A stretch of 14,760 bases of DNA, taken from the NCBI GenBank assembly GCA_016777745.1, contig JADHQX010000019.1, forward strand, positions 1 to 14,760. Direction: 5' to 3'. Source of the DNA: Candidatus Pelagibacterales bacterium (GTDB taxonomy: Bacteria > Pseudomonadota > Alphaproteobacteria > Pelagibacterales > AG-422-B15). The notes under the pieces are model-generated. The model was not told where the DNA came from. It was given only the letters and a program-made list of their open reading frames with translations, and did not search any database. Positions 1 through 7,824 of this stretch are shown one piece after another; the first letter of the stretch is position 1, and every line of letters starts with the position of its first letter. A program made the position numbers and the translations under genes.

Positions 1-860
1 TCTTTTTTTGCAGATCTAATTACAATATCTCCTGAAATCTTGTCAGCATCATAAACATGTAAGGGTCGATTGTAGTCAAATAGTATGTAATTGGTAATAT
101 CTACTAAAGCAGATATTGGCTTAAGTCCAATCGAACTAATTTTGTCTTTAAGCCATTGTGGACTTTCACAATTCTTAACATTTTTTATGTAACGACTACC
201 GAATGCTGAACAATATTTTTTTTGATCAGGCGTTTCTTCAAACAAAATATTTATTGGACTTTTACCAACCGTTTTAAATTTTGGTAGCTCTATTTCCTTT
301 AGCTCTCCTATTCCTGCAGCGGCAAGGTCTCTTGCTATTCCATAAACGCCTAAACAGTCCTGTCTATTTGGAGTGATACCAATTTCAATCATTACATCAT
401 TGAGATTCATTTGATCTATATAAAGACCACCAACATTACTATTCTCTGGCATATGAATAATACCATCATGTGAGTCTGAAATACCAAGTTCATATTCTGA
501 ACACAGCATACCCGACGATTCTACTCCACGAATTTTTGCTACCTTAAGCTTCATTTGATTAACAGGTATAACTGCACCTGGTGGTGCGTAAACTACCTTC
601 ATGCCCTTTACTACATTTGGTGCTCCACAAACGACATCAATAACTTTGCTGCCTATATCAACTTTACATAACTTAAGTTTATCTGCATTGGGATGTTTCT
701 CTTCATCGACAACTTGAGCAATTAAAAAATCACCATAAAGAGCACTTGCATCTTGTACTTCCTCAACTTCAAGGCCAATAGCAGTTAATTTATTAATTAT
801 TTCTTCATTCAAAGCTTTTGTTTCCAGATGCTCTTTCAGCCAACTAATTGTAAATTTCAT
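1..860 (-). CDS. pheT: Phenylalanyl-tRNA synthetase beta subunit, N-terminal part (cut by window edge)
   Basis: This is the beta chain of the alpha2-beta2 enzyme that charges tRNA-Phe in the cytoplasm. The reading frame is open from the ATG at 860 to the window edge, giving about 286 residues of a subunit usually near 800. The translation begins [13 protein letters not shown]. It then shows the EMAPII-like tRNA-binding domain ([38 protein letters not shown]). The start of the B3/B4 editing region follows ([26 protein letters not shown], then [11 protein letters not shown]). The ATG overlaps the pheS stop in an ATGA arrangement at 857-860, so the two subunits are probably translationally coupled. 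A G-rich stretch inside the pheS end, about 9 nt upstream, may serve as its ribosome binding site. Nothing suggests it is broken; the missing C-terminal part simply lies outside the window. Confidence 0.97.
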   Translation of the reverse strand, partial: MKFTISWLKEHLETKALNEEIINKLTAIGLEVEEVQDASALYGDFLIAQVVDEEKHPNADKLKLCKVDIGSKVIDVVCGAPNVVKGMKVVYAPPGAVIPVNQMKLKVAKIRGVESSGMLCSEYELGISDSHDGIIHMPENSNVGGLYIDQMNLNDVMIEIGITPNRQDCLGVYGIARDLAAAGIGELKEIELPKFKTVGKSPINILFEETPDQKKYCSAFGSRYIKNVKNCESPQWLKDKISSIGLKPISALVDITNYILFDYNRPLHVYDADKISGDIVIRSAKK

Positions 861-1930
861 CGACTAAGCCCCCCAGAAATAGAGGGTATATCTAACGGAA
901 TAAAACCAAAATGTTTTAACCATCTAAGGTCGTTGTCATAAAATGTTCTAAGATCACTAATTCCATATTTCAGCATTGCCAATCTTTCAATGCCAACACC
1001 GAATGCGTAGCCCTGATACTCATCTGGATCAATATTAACATTTTTTAAAACATTTGGATGAACCATTCCACAGCCTAAAATTTCTAGCCAACTATCTCCT
1101 TCTCCAATAATAATTTGATTCCCATCTTTACGATAACCTATGTCAACTTCAGCAGATGGCTCAGTAAATGGAAAGTGGCTTGGTCTAAATCTCATTTTAG
1201 GAGTATCGGTTTCAAAAAATTCTTTCAGAAAAGTTTCTAAACATCCCTTAAGATGTCCCATATTACTTGTCTTATCAATTACTAGTCCTTCGACTTGATG
1301 AAACATTGGTGTATGTGTTTGATCATTGTCACACCTATATGTCTTACCAGGGGCTATCAATCTGAATGGTGGTTTGCCTTCAAGCATACTTCTTATTTGA
1401 ACTGGAGATGTATGTGTCCTTAAAACATTTAACATGCCGTCTGTTTCTGAGTTAACATAAAAAGTATCATGCATTTGACGTGCAGGATGGTTTTTAGATG
1501 TATTTAAGGCTGTAAAATTATTATAGTCAGTTTCAACTTCTGGTCCCTCAGCAACACAAAAATCTAAATCTGTAAATATTGCAATTACTTCGTCAATTAC
1601 TTGAGTGATAGGATGAATTCTACCATCAGATATTTTTGAATCTAGTGTAAGGTCTTGTTTTTCTGATGCCAATTGATTTGACATTAGCTCATCTTCAAAC
1701 TCATCTGATTTTGAATTTATAAAATTGTTAACACTATCCTTAATCTTATTAAGCTCTTCCGCCTTAGCTTTTCTTTCCTCAGGATTCATCTTGCCTAAAT
1801 CTTTCATAAGCAGAGTGATTTCACCTTTTTTGCCTAGAAATTTTAGTCTCATTTTTTCTAGAGTCTCAGAATCTTTAACTGATTTTTTTTCTAATTCTAT
1901 ATTTTTGTTAATTGAGTTTAGATTGCTCAT
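857..1930 (-). CDS. pheS: Phenylalanyl-tRNA synthetase alpha subunit
   Basis: This is the catalytic class II subunit of PheRS, attaching phenylalanine to tRNA-Phe. At 357 residues it is of normal length. Residues 1-90 are Lys/Glu-rich and should form the N-terminal tRNA-binding coiled coil. The catalytic core shows [13 protein letters not shown] (147-159), [10 protein letters not shown] (173-182), the motif 2 region GKTYRCD...[10 protein letters not shown] (195-215), [12 protein letters not shown] (254-264), [15 protein letters not shown] (276-290) and motif 3 [19 protein letters not shown] (310-328). It follows rplT after 72 nt, a gap in which I see neither a Phe-rich leader peptide like E. 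coli pheM nor a clear attenuator. No good Shine-Dalgarno precedes the ATG. It overlaps pheT by 4 nt. Confidence 0.98.
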   Translation of the reverse strand: MSNLNSINKNIELEKKSVKDSETLEKMRLKFLGKKGEITLLMKDLGKMNPEERKAKAEELNKIKDSVNNFINSKSDEFEDELMSNQLASEKQDLTLDSKISDGRIHPITQVIDEVIAIFTDLDFCVAEGPEVETDYNNFTALNTSKNHPARQMHDTFYVNSETDGMLNVLRTHTSPVQIRSMLEGKPPFRLIAPGKTYRCDNDQTHTPMFHQVEGLVIDKTSNMGHLKGCLETFLKEFFETDTPKMRFRPSHFPFTEPSAEVDIGYRKDGNQIIIGEGDSWLEILGCGMVHPNVLKNVNIDPDEYQGYAFGVGIERLAMLKYGISDLRTFYDNDLRWLKHFGFIPLDIPSISGGLSR

Positions 1931-2002
1931 AATATGTCAAGAATAACAGATTTGGTCAAAGTCCGTAATAGTAATGTGAAATTTAAGTGAGAATAATTAT
2001 TA

Positions 2003-2359
2003 TTATTTAGCTGAAGACTGAACTTTTTCAACTAAGTGTTTAAAAGCATTCGGTTCATGCATCGCTAAATCAGCTAACATTTTTCTATCAAGGCTAATTT
2101 CTAATTTTTTAAGCCCATTAATGAATAATGAGTAAGACAAGCCTAGTTCACGAGCACCAGCATTAATTCTCTGAGTCCAAAGTCTTCTAAAGTCTCTTTT
2201 TTTAACTTTGCGGTCACGATAAGCGTACTGCATAGATTTCTCTACAGCTTGCTTAGCAACCTTAAATGTATTTTTTCTACGACCACGAAATCCACTAGCT
2301 TGTTTAATAACTTTTTTGTGTTTTGCGTGTGTAGTAACTCCTCTTTTAACTCTAGCCAT
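2003..2359 (-). CDS. rplT: 50S ribosomal protein L20
   Basis: L20 binds 23S rRNA early in assembly of the large subunit. The 118 residues match the family's usual length and carry its hallmarks: start [16 protein letters not shown], the very basic N-terminal extension with [28 protein letters not shown], and the globular end with [25 protein letters not shown] strong Shine-Dalgarno (AGAGGA) sits about 6 nt before the ATG, within the 11-nt gap after rpmI. In E. coli and B. subtilis L20 represses its own operon by binding leader RNA; whether that happens here cannot be told from sequence alone. Confidence 0.98.
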   Translation of the reverse strand: MARVKRGVTTHAKHKKVIKQASGFRGRRKNTFKVAKQAVEKSMQYAYRDRKVKKRDFRRLWTQRINAGARELGLSYSLFINGLKKLEISLDRKMLADLAMHEPNAFKHLVEKVQSSAK

Positions 2360-2370
2360 TTTTTCCTCTT

Positions 2371-2568
2371 CTAACTATACGGTAGAAATTTTTTAACAAT
2401 TCTAGCATCTGCATCACAAAGTATTGTTGTACCTCGTAGATTTCGAATTTGTGAATTTGTGCGCTTCATCATGCCATGCTTTTTTCCGGCCTGATAAGAC
2501 TTAACTTTACCTGATGCGGTAACCTTAAACCTTTTAGCGGCTGCTTTTTTAGTTTTTAATTTTGTCAT
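2371..2568 (-). CDS. rpmI: 50S ribosomal protein L35
   Basis: This is a small basic large-subunit ribosomal protein of 65 residues, the standard length. The sequence shows the family pattern [23 protein letters not shown], followed by [21 protein letters not shown] and the final VKKFLPYS. It lies 73 nt downstream of infC and 11 nt upstream of rplT, the usual infC-rpmI-rplT order. The ribosome binding site is weak (CGAG about 6 nt before the ATG). The leader between infC and rpmI contains a 7-bp inverted repeat, listed separately. Confidence 0.97.
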   Translation of the reverse strand: MTKLKTKKAAAKRFKVTASGKVKSYQAGKKHGMMKRTNSQIRNLRGTTILCDADARIVKKFLPYS

Positions 2569-2588
2569 ATTTATCTCGGAACTGAGGG

Positions 2589-2607
2589 TTATAACGTCTT
2601 GTTATAA
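2589..2607. repeat. Perfect 7-bp inverted repeat in the rpmI leader
   Basis: The arms TTATAAC and GTTATAA are exact inverted copies separated by GTCTT (plus-strand reading). They lie 21 nt upstream of the rpmI ATG, between infC and rpmI. Read in the direction of transcription (minus), the T-run comes before the hairpin and not after it, so it does not fit an intrinsic terminator. It could be a leader RNA hairpin or a protein site. With arms this A/T-rich, chance is a real alternative. Confidence 0.4.
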
Positions 2608-2641
2608 AAAAAGCAAAATATTTAATTTGGGCAATATCAGC

Positions 2642-3190
2642 TTAATTAACTGTAAAAATCATTGAATATTGGCGACCTTCAAGTTTTGGCTCTTGCTCAA
2701 TTTTGCTTACAGACAGCATATCTTCTTTAATACGTCCCATTAATTCTTTTGCCTGGTCATGGTTTTGAAACTCACGTCCTTTAAATCTAATCGTAAATTT
2801 AACTTTATCGCCTAATGTAATAAATTTTTGAGCCGCTTTAACCTTAAAATTATAGTCATGAACATCAGTTCCAGGTCGCATTTTAATCTCTTTTAATACA
2901 GTCTCTTTTTGCTTTTTCTTAGCTACACTAGCTTTTTTTTGAGCTTCATATTTATATTTTCCAAAATCAAGAATTTTGCATACAGGTGGCTTTACATTGG
3001 GTGATATTTCTACAAGATCTAAGCCAGCAGTATCAGCTTTGCTTAAAGCATCAGCTATATCTACAATGCCGATGTTCTCACCTTTTTCATCAATGAGTCT
3101 AACTGTATCTGATGTGATTCTTTCGTTAACGCGGACTTTTGGTTCTTTAGGTTTAGAATTATATCTATTATTTTTTTTAAGTGTTGCTAT
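2642..3190 (-). CDS. infC: Translation initiation factor IF-3, probable AUA start
   Basis: IF-3 binds the 30S subunit, prevents premature 50S joining and checks the start codon-initiator tRNA pairing. The C-terminal domain ends with KLEGRQYSMIF and contains EIKMRPGTDVHDY. The N-terminal domain is fully present upstream (RVNERITSDTVRLID, GLDLVEISPN) with the IF-3 signature VCKILDFGKYKYE. The full frame is open back to a TAG at 3200-3202 and contains no ATG, GTG or TTG before the Met of KMRPG at 2881. Starting at 2881 would give only 79 residues and remove half the protein. The AUA at 3188-3190 is preceded by AGGAG with a 6-nt spacer and gives a 182-residue protein beginning (M)ATLKKNNRYN, close to the E. 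coli length of 180. thrS ends 19 nt upstream. Confidence 0.95.
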   Translation of the reverse strand: MATLKKNNRYNSKPKEPKVRVNERITSDTVRLIDEKGENIGIVDIADALSKADTAGLDLVEISPNVKPPVCKILDFGKYKYEAQKKASVAKKKQKETVLKEIKMRPGTDVHDYNFKVKAAQKFITLGDKVKFTIRFKGREFQNHDQAKELMGRIKEDMLSVSKIEQEPKLEGRQYSMIFTVN

Positions 3191-3201
3191 TTTAAGCTCC
3201 T
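3188..3201 (-). promoter_or_regulatory. Strong Shine-Dalgarno and non-canonical AUA start codon of infC
   Basis: Read on the minus strand, AGGAG (3197-3201), the 6-nt spacer CTTAAA and then ATA (3188-3190) precede the IF-3 frame. It is among the best ribosome binding sites in this window, where many genes have none. It decides the start, because no ATG, GTG or TTG is available. In E. coli infC starts at AUU, and IF-3 rejects such codons when abundant, giving autoregulation. An AUA start would allow the same feedback here; that is inference. Confidence 0.8.
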
Positions 3202-3209
3202 ATATTTCT

Positions 3210-4940
3210 CTAGTTAGTCGGCATCATACATTTTTTTTCAAAAAAATCAGTCAAATTATCAAATTTAATTATTTCCTGATCTTTTGATCCAAACTGTCTA
3301 ATTGATATTGATTTATTTTCTTGCTCTTGTTTCCCAACAATCAACATATAAGGAATTTTTTGCAATGAATTATCTCTTATCTTATAATTGATTTTTTCAT
3401 TTCTTGTATCAAGATTAACTCTGACACCATTTAGTTTAAGTTCATCAAAAATTTCTTTAGCATATGGGTCTATTTCAGATGTAATTGGGGCTACAACAGC
3501 TTGGACTGGAGCTAGCCACAAGGGTAATTTTCCAGCATAATGCTCTAATAGAATTCCAGTAAACCTCTCAAGAGAACCAAACAACGCTCTATGTAACATT
3601 ACAGGATGATGTTTCTGACCATCTTCACCAATAAAAGTTCCACCTAGTCTCTCTGGCATGTTTAAGTCAACCTGAAGCGTGCCACACTGCCAATCTCTTC
3701 CAATTGCATCTCTAAGAATAAATTCTAGTTTAGGCCCATAAAAGGCTCCTTCACCAGGATTATAAGTATAATCAAGTCCAGTAGCTTCAACTGCCTTTTT
3801 GAGTGCTAATTCAGATTTATCCCAAATTTCATCACTACCAACTCTTTTTTCAGGTCTGTCAGAAAACTTAATTGATATTTTTTCAAAACCAAAATCTTTA
3901 TAAATGCTTAGTATTAAGTCACATACAATTTTACTTTCTTCAGTCACTTGTTCTTCAGTACAAAAAATATGTGCATCATCTTGAGTAAATGCTCTAACTC
4001 TCATTAATCCATGTAATGCACCTGATGGTTCATATCTATGAACTTTACCAAATTCAGACACGCGCAATGGGAGATCTCGATAACTTTTCATGCCCCATTT
4101 GTATACCTGGACACACCCCGGACAGTTCATTGGCTTAAGAGCGTAAACTCTATTTTCTTTTGCTTCTGTAGTGAACATGTTGTCACCAAATTTTTCTAAG
4201 TGACCAGAAAGTTCCCATAAAGATTTATCCATTATGTCAGGAGTATTAATTTCATGATATCCAGCATCGTCTTGTCGCTTTCTCATATAGTTAATAAGAT
4301 TTTGAAAAAGTGTCCAGCCTTTTGGATGCCAGAATACTGCACCAGGTGCTTCTTCTTGAAAATGAAATAAGTCTAATTCTTTGCCAAGTTTTCTATGGTC
4401 TCTTTTTTCTGCCTCTTCTAATCTTAAAAGATAACTATCTAGTTCTTCTTGAGTCTCCCATGCAGTTCCATATATTCTTTGTAACATTTCATTGTTTGAA
4501 TCTCCACGCCAATATGCACCTGCAACTTTAGTTAGCTTAAAAGCTTTGCCAATTTCACCTGAAGAACTTAAATGTGGTCCACGACATAAATCAAACCATT
4601 CTCCATGATAATAAATCTTAATTTCTTCATCTTTAGGAATAGAATCGATAATCTCAACTTTGTAATTTTCACCAATTTTAGTAAAAATATCTATAGCCTC
4701 TTCTCTAGAAACAACTTTAAATGTAACTGGAACATTGCGATTAACAATTTCCTTCATTTTTTTCTCTATTTTAATTAAGTCTTTGTTAGTAAATGGCACT
4801 TCTCTTGAAAAATCATAAAAGAAGCCATTTTCTATAACTGGTCCAATAGTAACTTTAGTTTCTGGATACAACTCTTGAACTGACATTGCCATAACATGTG
4901 CCGCATCGTGCCTTATAAGTTCTAACTTAGTCTGATCCAT
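3210..4940 (-). CDS. thrS: Threonyl-tRNA synthetase without TGS domain
   Basis: This class II synthetase charges tRNA-Thr and hydrolyses mischarged Ser-tRNA-Thr. The protein has 576 residues, against about 640 in E. coli. It begins directly at the editing domain: HDAAH (H11, H15) and CRGPH (C119, H123) supply the editing-site residues. The catalytic core follows with motif 2 ([25 protein letters not shown]) and zinc ligands C273, H324 and H450. These have the same spacing (51 and 126) as C334, H385 and H511 of E. coli. The anticodon-binding domain (about 475-576) starts with WLAPVQAVV and contains [21 protein letters not shown]. The missing part corresponds to the TGS domain (E. coli residues 1-62). 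In-frame sequence upstream meets a TAA at 4980-4982 inside the GT9 gene, so no TGS domain could be encoded there. No clear ribosome binding site is seen. GT9 ends 20 nt upstream. Confidence 0.97.
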   Translation of the reverse strand: MDQTKLELIRHDAAHVMAMSVQELYPETKVTIGPVIENGFFYDFSREVPFTNKDLIKIEKKMKEIVNRNVPVTFKVVSREEAIDIFTKIGENYKVEIIDSIPKDEEIKIYYHGEWFDLCRGPHLSSSGEIGKAFKLTKVAGAYWRGDSNNEMLQRIYGTAWETQEELDSYLLRLEEAEKRDHRKLGKELDLFHFQEEAPGAVFWHPKGWTLFQNLINYMRKRQDDAGYHEINTPDIMDKSLWELSGHLEKFGDNMFTTEAKENRVYALKPMNCPGCVQVYKWGMKSYRDLPLRVSEFGKVHRYEPSGALHGLMRVRAFTQDDAHIFCTEEQVTEESKIVCDLILSIYKDFGFEKISIKFSDRPEKRVGSDEIWDKSELALKKAVEATGLDYTYNPGEGAFYGPKLEFILRDAIGRDWQCGTLQVDLNMPERLGGTFIGEDGQKHHPVMLHRALFGSLERFTGILLEHYAGKLPLWLAPVQAVVAPITSEIDPYAKEIFDELKLNGVRVNLDTRNEKINYKIRDNSLQKIPYMLIVGKQEQENKSISIRQFGSKDQEIIKFDNLTDFFEKKCMMPTN

Positions 4941-4960
4941 AAAAATATTTATTATGCATA

Positions 4961-5890
4961 TTAGTCTCTTAAAGCAAGGTTATTCTTAACTTCATCAGTA
5001 GTAATATCACTAATGTTGTCTTTTTTTAAGGTATTAACTTTAGATCCAAGAAGTTGAGTAATATTGGGGTCAGTATGACTCGAAAGTAGCCAAGTAATTG
5101 GACAACCTGCGGCCGCTGCAATAAATGTTGGACCCGTATCATTTCCAATTGCTCCTATCGCTTTGCTTGCGGTAGTTGCTAAACAATCTAAATCTTGATT
5201 TGAAAAATCTATAATTTTTGGAGCTAGCAGTTTAATCTTTTTAAGTTCTTCACCTTCAGAATGAGATTGTCCTAGTATTATAGAATCTATATTTCTTTCT
5301 TTTAAATGATTAGCCAATTCTGCAAATTTTTCTGCTGGCCACCTTTTGTGCTTATGTTCTAAAGATGATCCAGGCAATAAGATAACAAAGTCATTGTTGG
5401 GTAGATTAATTATATTTTTATTCAGCATCCAACTAATATCTGGATTATCATAAATCTCAATATTCATTAATGCTAGCTGATTTTTTATTCTGTCTTTAAT
5501 AGGAACACTTTCAAAATTTTTAGGATGATATTTGTATTTCCCACCCTTACGATTACCAGACCATATAACTTTAGAGTTAAACAATCTTATAAAAAAATAG
5601 TAAACTGAAGTTCTATCAGAGTTTTGTAAATCAAATACTATGTTGAAATTTCTTCTAGCAATTTTTAATATTATTGTTAGCCATTCATCTATTCTTAAAA
5701 AAGATGGCCTATTTTCATAGATAATTTCATCTATAAAAATTATTCTATCAGAAAAAAATTTGAACTTGATATCTGTCAAAAGAGTAATTTTGCTCTCTGG
5801 ATACTTATGCCTAATAGATTTTAGCGCATTCGTAATTTGAATGAGATCTCCTAATGCTCCATGCTTGATAATGAGTATATTATTACTCAT
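4961..5890 (-). CDS. Glycosyltransferase family 9 (heptosyltransferase-like)
   Basis: This is a probable GT-B fold transferase of the family that adds heptose or related sugars to the lipopolysaccharide core. Its 309 residues open with the N-terminal Rossmann strand and acceptor-side motif [19 protein letters not shown] (5-23). The C-terminal domain has the family's LLPGSS (171-176) followed by [16 protein letters not shown] (181-196), a glycine/glutamine loop [10 protein letters not shown], and the signature [19 protein letters not shown] (246-264). The exact donor and acceptor cannot be read from sequence. The ATG overlaps the stop of the upstream GT4 gene (ATGA, 5887-5890) and has an AAGG ribosome binding site, so the two transferases are probably translated together and act in one surface glycan pathway. 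thrS follows 20 nt downstream. Confidence 0.9.
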   Translation of the reverse strand: MSNNILIIKHGALGDLIQITNALKSIRHKYPESKITLLTDIKFKFFSDRIIFIDEIIYENRPSFLRIDEWLTIILKIARRNFNIVFDLQNSDRTSVYYFFIRLFNSKVIWSGNRKGGKYKYHPKNFESVPIKDRIKNQLALMNIEIYDNPDISWMLNKNIINLPNNDFVILLPGSSLEHKHKRWPAEKFAELANHLKERNIDSIILGQSHSEGEELKKIKLLAPKIIDFSNQDLDCLATTASKAIGAIGNDTGPTFIAAAAGCPITWLLSSHTDPNITQLLGSKVNTLKKDNISDITTDEVKNNLALRD

Positions 5891-7032
5891 TTTAACCTTA
5901 AAACTTTATTGTAAACTTCTAATGTTTTTTTACACATGTTTAGATCTGTAAATTTATCTAATATAATTTGACGTCTTTTAATTCTATATTGATCTTCTAA
6001 ATATATCTCACTAGATATTGTCTTAATAATTAAGTTGGCTAACTCTTCTGAGCTTAAAGGAGAATATAAAAAACCGGATAAGCCATTAATAATAGTTTCT
6101 GTGTGCCCACCATGGTTGGAAGCAATAATGACTTTGCCCATTGCCTGTGCCTCTACTGGTATTCTTCCAAATGCCTCTGGATCTGTTGAACAGGATAAAA
6201 CAATATCAGCTAATGAATAAACTAGATTCATTTCTTTTGATGGCCCAACAAATTTAACACAGTTTTCAAGCTTTAATTCACTTATCTTTTGTAACAAATT
6301 ATTTTTTAGCTTTAAATTATCTGCAGGACCAACAAATATTAATTCAAAGTCATTACTGGATTTATCTTTTAAGTGTGCCATAGCCTCGATAGCAACGTTG
6401 TGCCCTTTCCATCCTGACACTCTTCCTGGTAAAACTAGTTTTATAGAATCATTTTTAATATCATGGTCTTTTATAATTTTTTTGACCTTTTTATAATCTG
6501 TTTTTGATGGATCTAAATATTCAATATCTATGCCTCTAGAAATTACTGATAAATTTTTTTTAGAATATGCATACTTACTTTTTATTTCATTATGAATAAA
6601 TTCTGAAATCGCAATTATATAGTCGCTTCTTATCATTATAGAATTATAGAATTTTTTTATTTTATTATTAAAATTATAAGTTCCATGAAACGTAGTGATA
6701 AATTTGATTTTTGCTATTTTAGCTACAAAATAGCAACTCCAAGCTGGAGCCCTACTTCTTGCATGAATGATATTAATATTATTTTTTTTAACTATTTTAA
6801 TTATTCTAAAAATATTAATTATAATCGTTAATGGATTTTTAGAATGAACTGGTATCCTGTTAACAATTGAGCCATTTTTTTCCAACTGCTCTATTCGATA
6901 ACCAGAAGAGGTTATTATGTTTGAAGTAAAGCCATTTTTAGTTAAATAATTTGCAACATCAAAACAACCTTGTTCCGCTCCGCTTATATTGAGTGTTGGT
7001 ATAACTTGTAAAATATTAGGCTTTTCTTGCAT
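5887..7032 (-). CDS. Glycosyltransferase family 4
   Basis: This is a retaining GT-B glycosyltransferase, probably at the cytoplasmic face of the membrane in lipopolysaccharide or exopolysaccharide assembly. It has 381 residues, a normal length. The N-terminal part has ILQVIPTLNISGAEQGCFDVANYL (7-30) and IIHARSRAPAWSCYFVAK. The linker region has TTFHGTYNF and IAISEFI. The donor-binding half has the phosphate-contacting GRVSGWKG (203-210; R204, K209) and the EX7E motif EAFGRIPVEAQAMG (E286, E294), followed by NHGGHTETI. It is the first gene of the minus-strand run and is coupled to the GT9 gene by a 4-nt overlap. Sugar donor and acceptor are unknown. There is no clear Shine-Dalgarno. Confidence 0.92.
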   Translation of the reverse strand: MQEKPNILQVIPTLNISGAEQGCFDVANYLTKNGFTSNIITSSGYRIEQLEKNGSIVNRIPVHSKNPLTIIINIFRIIKIVKKNNINIIHARSRAPAWSCYFVAKIAKIKFITTFHGTYNFNNKIKKFYNSIMIRSDYIIAISEFIHNEIKSKYAYSKKNLSVISRGIDIEYLDPSKTDYKKVKKIIKDHDIKNDSIKLVLPGRVSGWKGHNVAIEAMAHLKDKSSNDFELIFVGPADNLKLKNNLLQKISELKLENCVKFVGPSKEMNLVYSLADIVLSCSTDPEAFGRIPVEAQAMGKVIIASNHGGHTETIINGLSGFLYSPLSSEELANLIIKTISSEIYLEDQYRIKRRQIILDKFTDLNMCKKTLEVYNKVLRLK

Positions 7033-7073
7033 ATCCAGATTAATATTATTTATATATAAGATAGTAAATCATT
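7033..7073. promoter_or_regulatory. Short divergent promoter region, candidate sigma-70 elements
   Basis: Only 41 bp separate the GT4 start (minus) from the hydrolase start (plus), so promoters for both long units should lie in or around it. On the plus strand TTGCAT (7027-7032) and TATATA (7051-7056) are 18 nt apart. On the minus strand TTTACT and TATTAA are 17 nt apart. The region is so A/T-rich that such matches are expected by chance; the position is better evidence than the motifs. Confidence 0.35.
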
Positions 7074-7817
7074 ATGTCAGATACTTCACAATATTTTAAG
7101 TCCTCATATGGCGATAAGCTTGCTTATAAAGTAAGTAATGTTAACTCTGAAGTAACCTTGTTCTTCTTTGGGGGTTATGCTTCAGCTATGACAGGCACTA
7201 AAGCTACAAGCCTTTATGAATGGTCACAAAAACAAAAAATAAATTTAGTTAGATTTGATTATTCTGGTCATGGAGAGTCAGGTGGAAATTTTAAAGAAGG
7301 TACAGTAACTAAATGGTCACGTGAAGCAGAAGAAATATTTCATAAATTTAAAACAAAAAAAAATATTTTAATAGGTTCTAGTATGGGTGGATGGATATCA
7401 TTGCTTGTAATCAAAAAAAATCTTAATGATATTAATGGTTTTATTGGAATAGCATCAGCACCTGATTTCACAATTAGTGAATGGTTAAAGTTAAGCACTA
7501 ATGAGCAAAACGAATTTAAAAAAAGGGGTTCAATCTTATTTCCAGATGATGATTATGGAGAATATGAGGTATCTTACAAATTTGTGAATGATGGATTTAA
7601 TAATGTACTATTAGATACAGAAATTAATATAAATTGTCCAATAAGATTATTGCATGGAAGATTAGATAAAGTTGTGCCGCCAAGCACATCAGAAAAAATT
7701 ATAGAAAAAGTATTAAGTTCAGATAAAGATTTAATCATTATTGAAGATGGTGATCATAGCCTTTCAAGAGAACAGGACTTAAGCATTTTGTTTCAACAAA
7801 TAGAATACTTTATTTAA
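7074..7817 (+). CDS. Alpha/beta hydrolase, ABHD10-like serine esterase/thioesterase
   Basis: This is a cytoplasmic serine hydrolase of 247 residues with no signal peptide. The nucleophile elbow is GSSMGG with S103. The acid is D198 in LLHGRLDKVVPP and the base is H228 in DGDHSLS. An oxyanion-hole type segment FFGGYASAMTGTKA (31-44) and FDYSGHGESGG (61-71) are also present. The combination of GYxSxMxGTKA, RFDYSGHGxSxG, VGSSxGGW and NCPIRLLHGxxDxxVP recalls mammalian mitochondrial ABHD10, reported as an acyl-protein thioesterase and acyl-glucuronide esterase, and its alphaproteobacterial relatives. That resemblance is from memory and not from a search. The natural substrate is unknown. The gene diverges from the glycosyltransferase run and is followed after 7 nt by the EamA transporter, so the two are likely co-transcribed. 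No Shine-Dalgarno is visible. Confidence 0.9.
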   Translation: MSDTSQYFKSSYGDKLAYKVSNVNSEVTLFFFGGYASAMTGTKATSLYEWSQKQKINLVRFDYSGHGESGGNFKEGTVTKWSREAEEIFHKFKTKKNILIGSSMGGWISLLVIKKNLNDINGFIGIASAPDFTISEWLKLSTNEQNEFKKRGSILFPDDDYGEYEVSYKFVNDGFNNVLLDTEININCPIRLLHGRLDKVVPPSTSEKIIEKVLSSDKDLIIIEDGDHSLSREQDLSILFQQIEYFI

Positions 7818-7824
7818 GAATATC

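Noticed and set aside
1725..1946. Plus-strand ORF of 73 codons
   Set aside because: It is a shadow of the pheS 5' end with low-complexity hydrophobic translation and no ribosome binding site.
1931..2002. pheM-like leader peptide or attenuator before pheS
   Set aside because: No short ORF rich in Phe codons and no competing hairpins were seen; only A/T-rich simple sequence.
2642..2881. Short 79-residue ORF beginning MRPGTDVHDY
   Set aside because: It is only the C-terminal part of IF-3; the N-terminal domain is encoded in the same frame upstream with a non-canonical start.
2976..3287. Plus-strand ORF of 103 codons with apparent hydrophobic segments
   Set aside because: It is antisense to infC and the thrS end, both strongly identified; the hydrophobicity comes from reverse-complemented Lys/Asn codons.
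4310..4531. Plus-strand ORF of 73 codons
   Set aside because: It is entirely antisense to the conserved core of thrS.
6035..6220. Plus-strand ORF of 61 codons
   Set aside because: It is antisense to the GT4 donor-binding domain, with no family resemblance.
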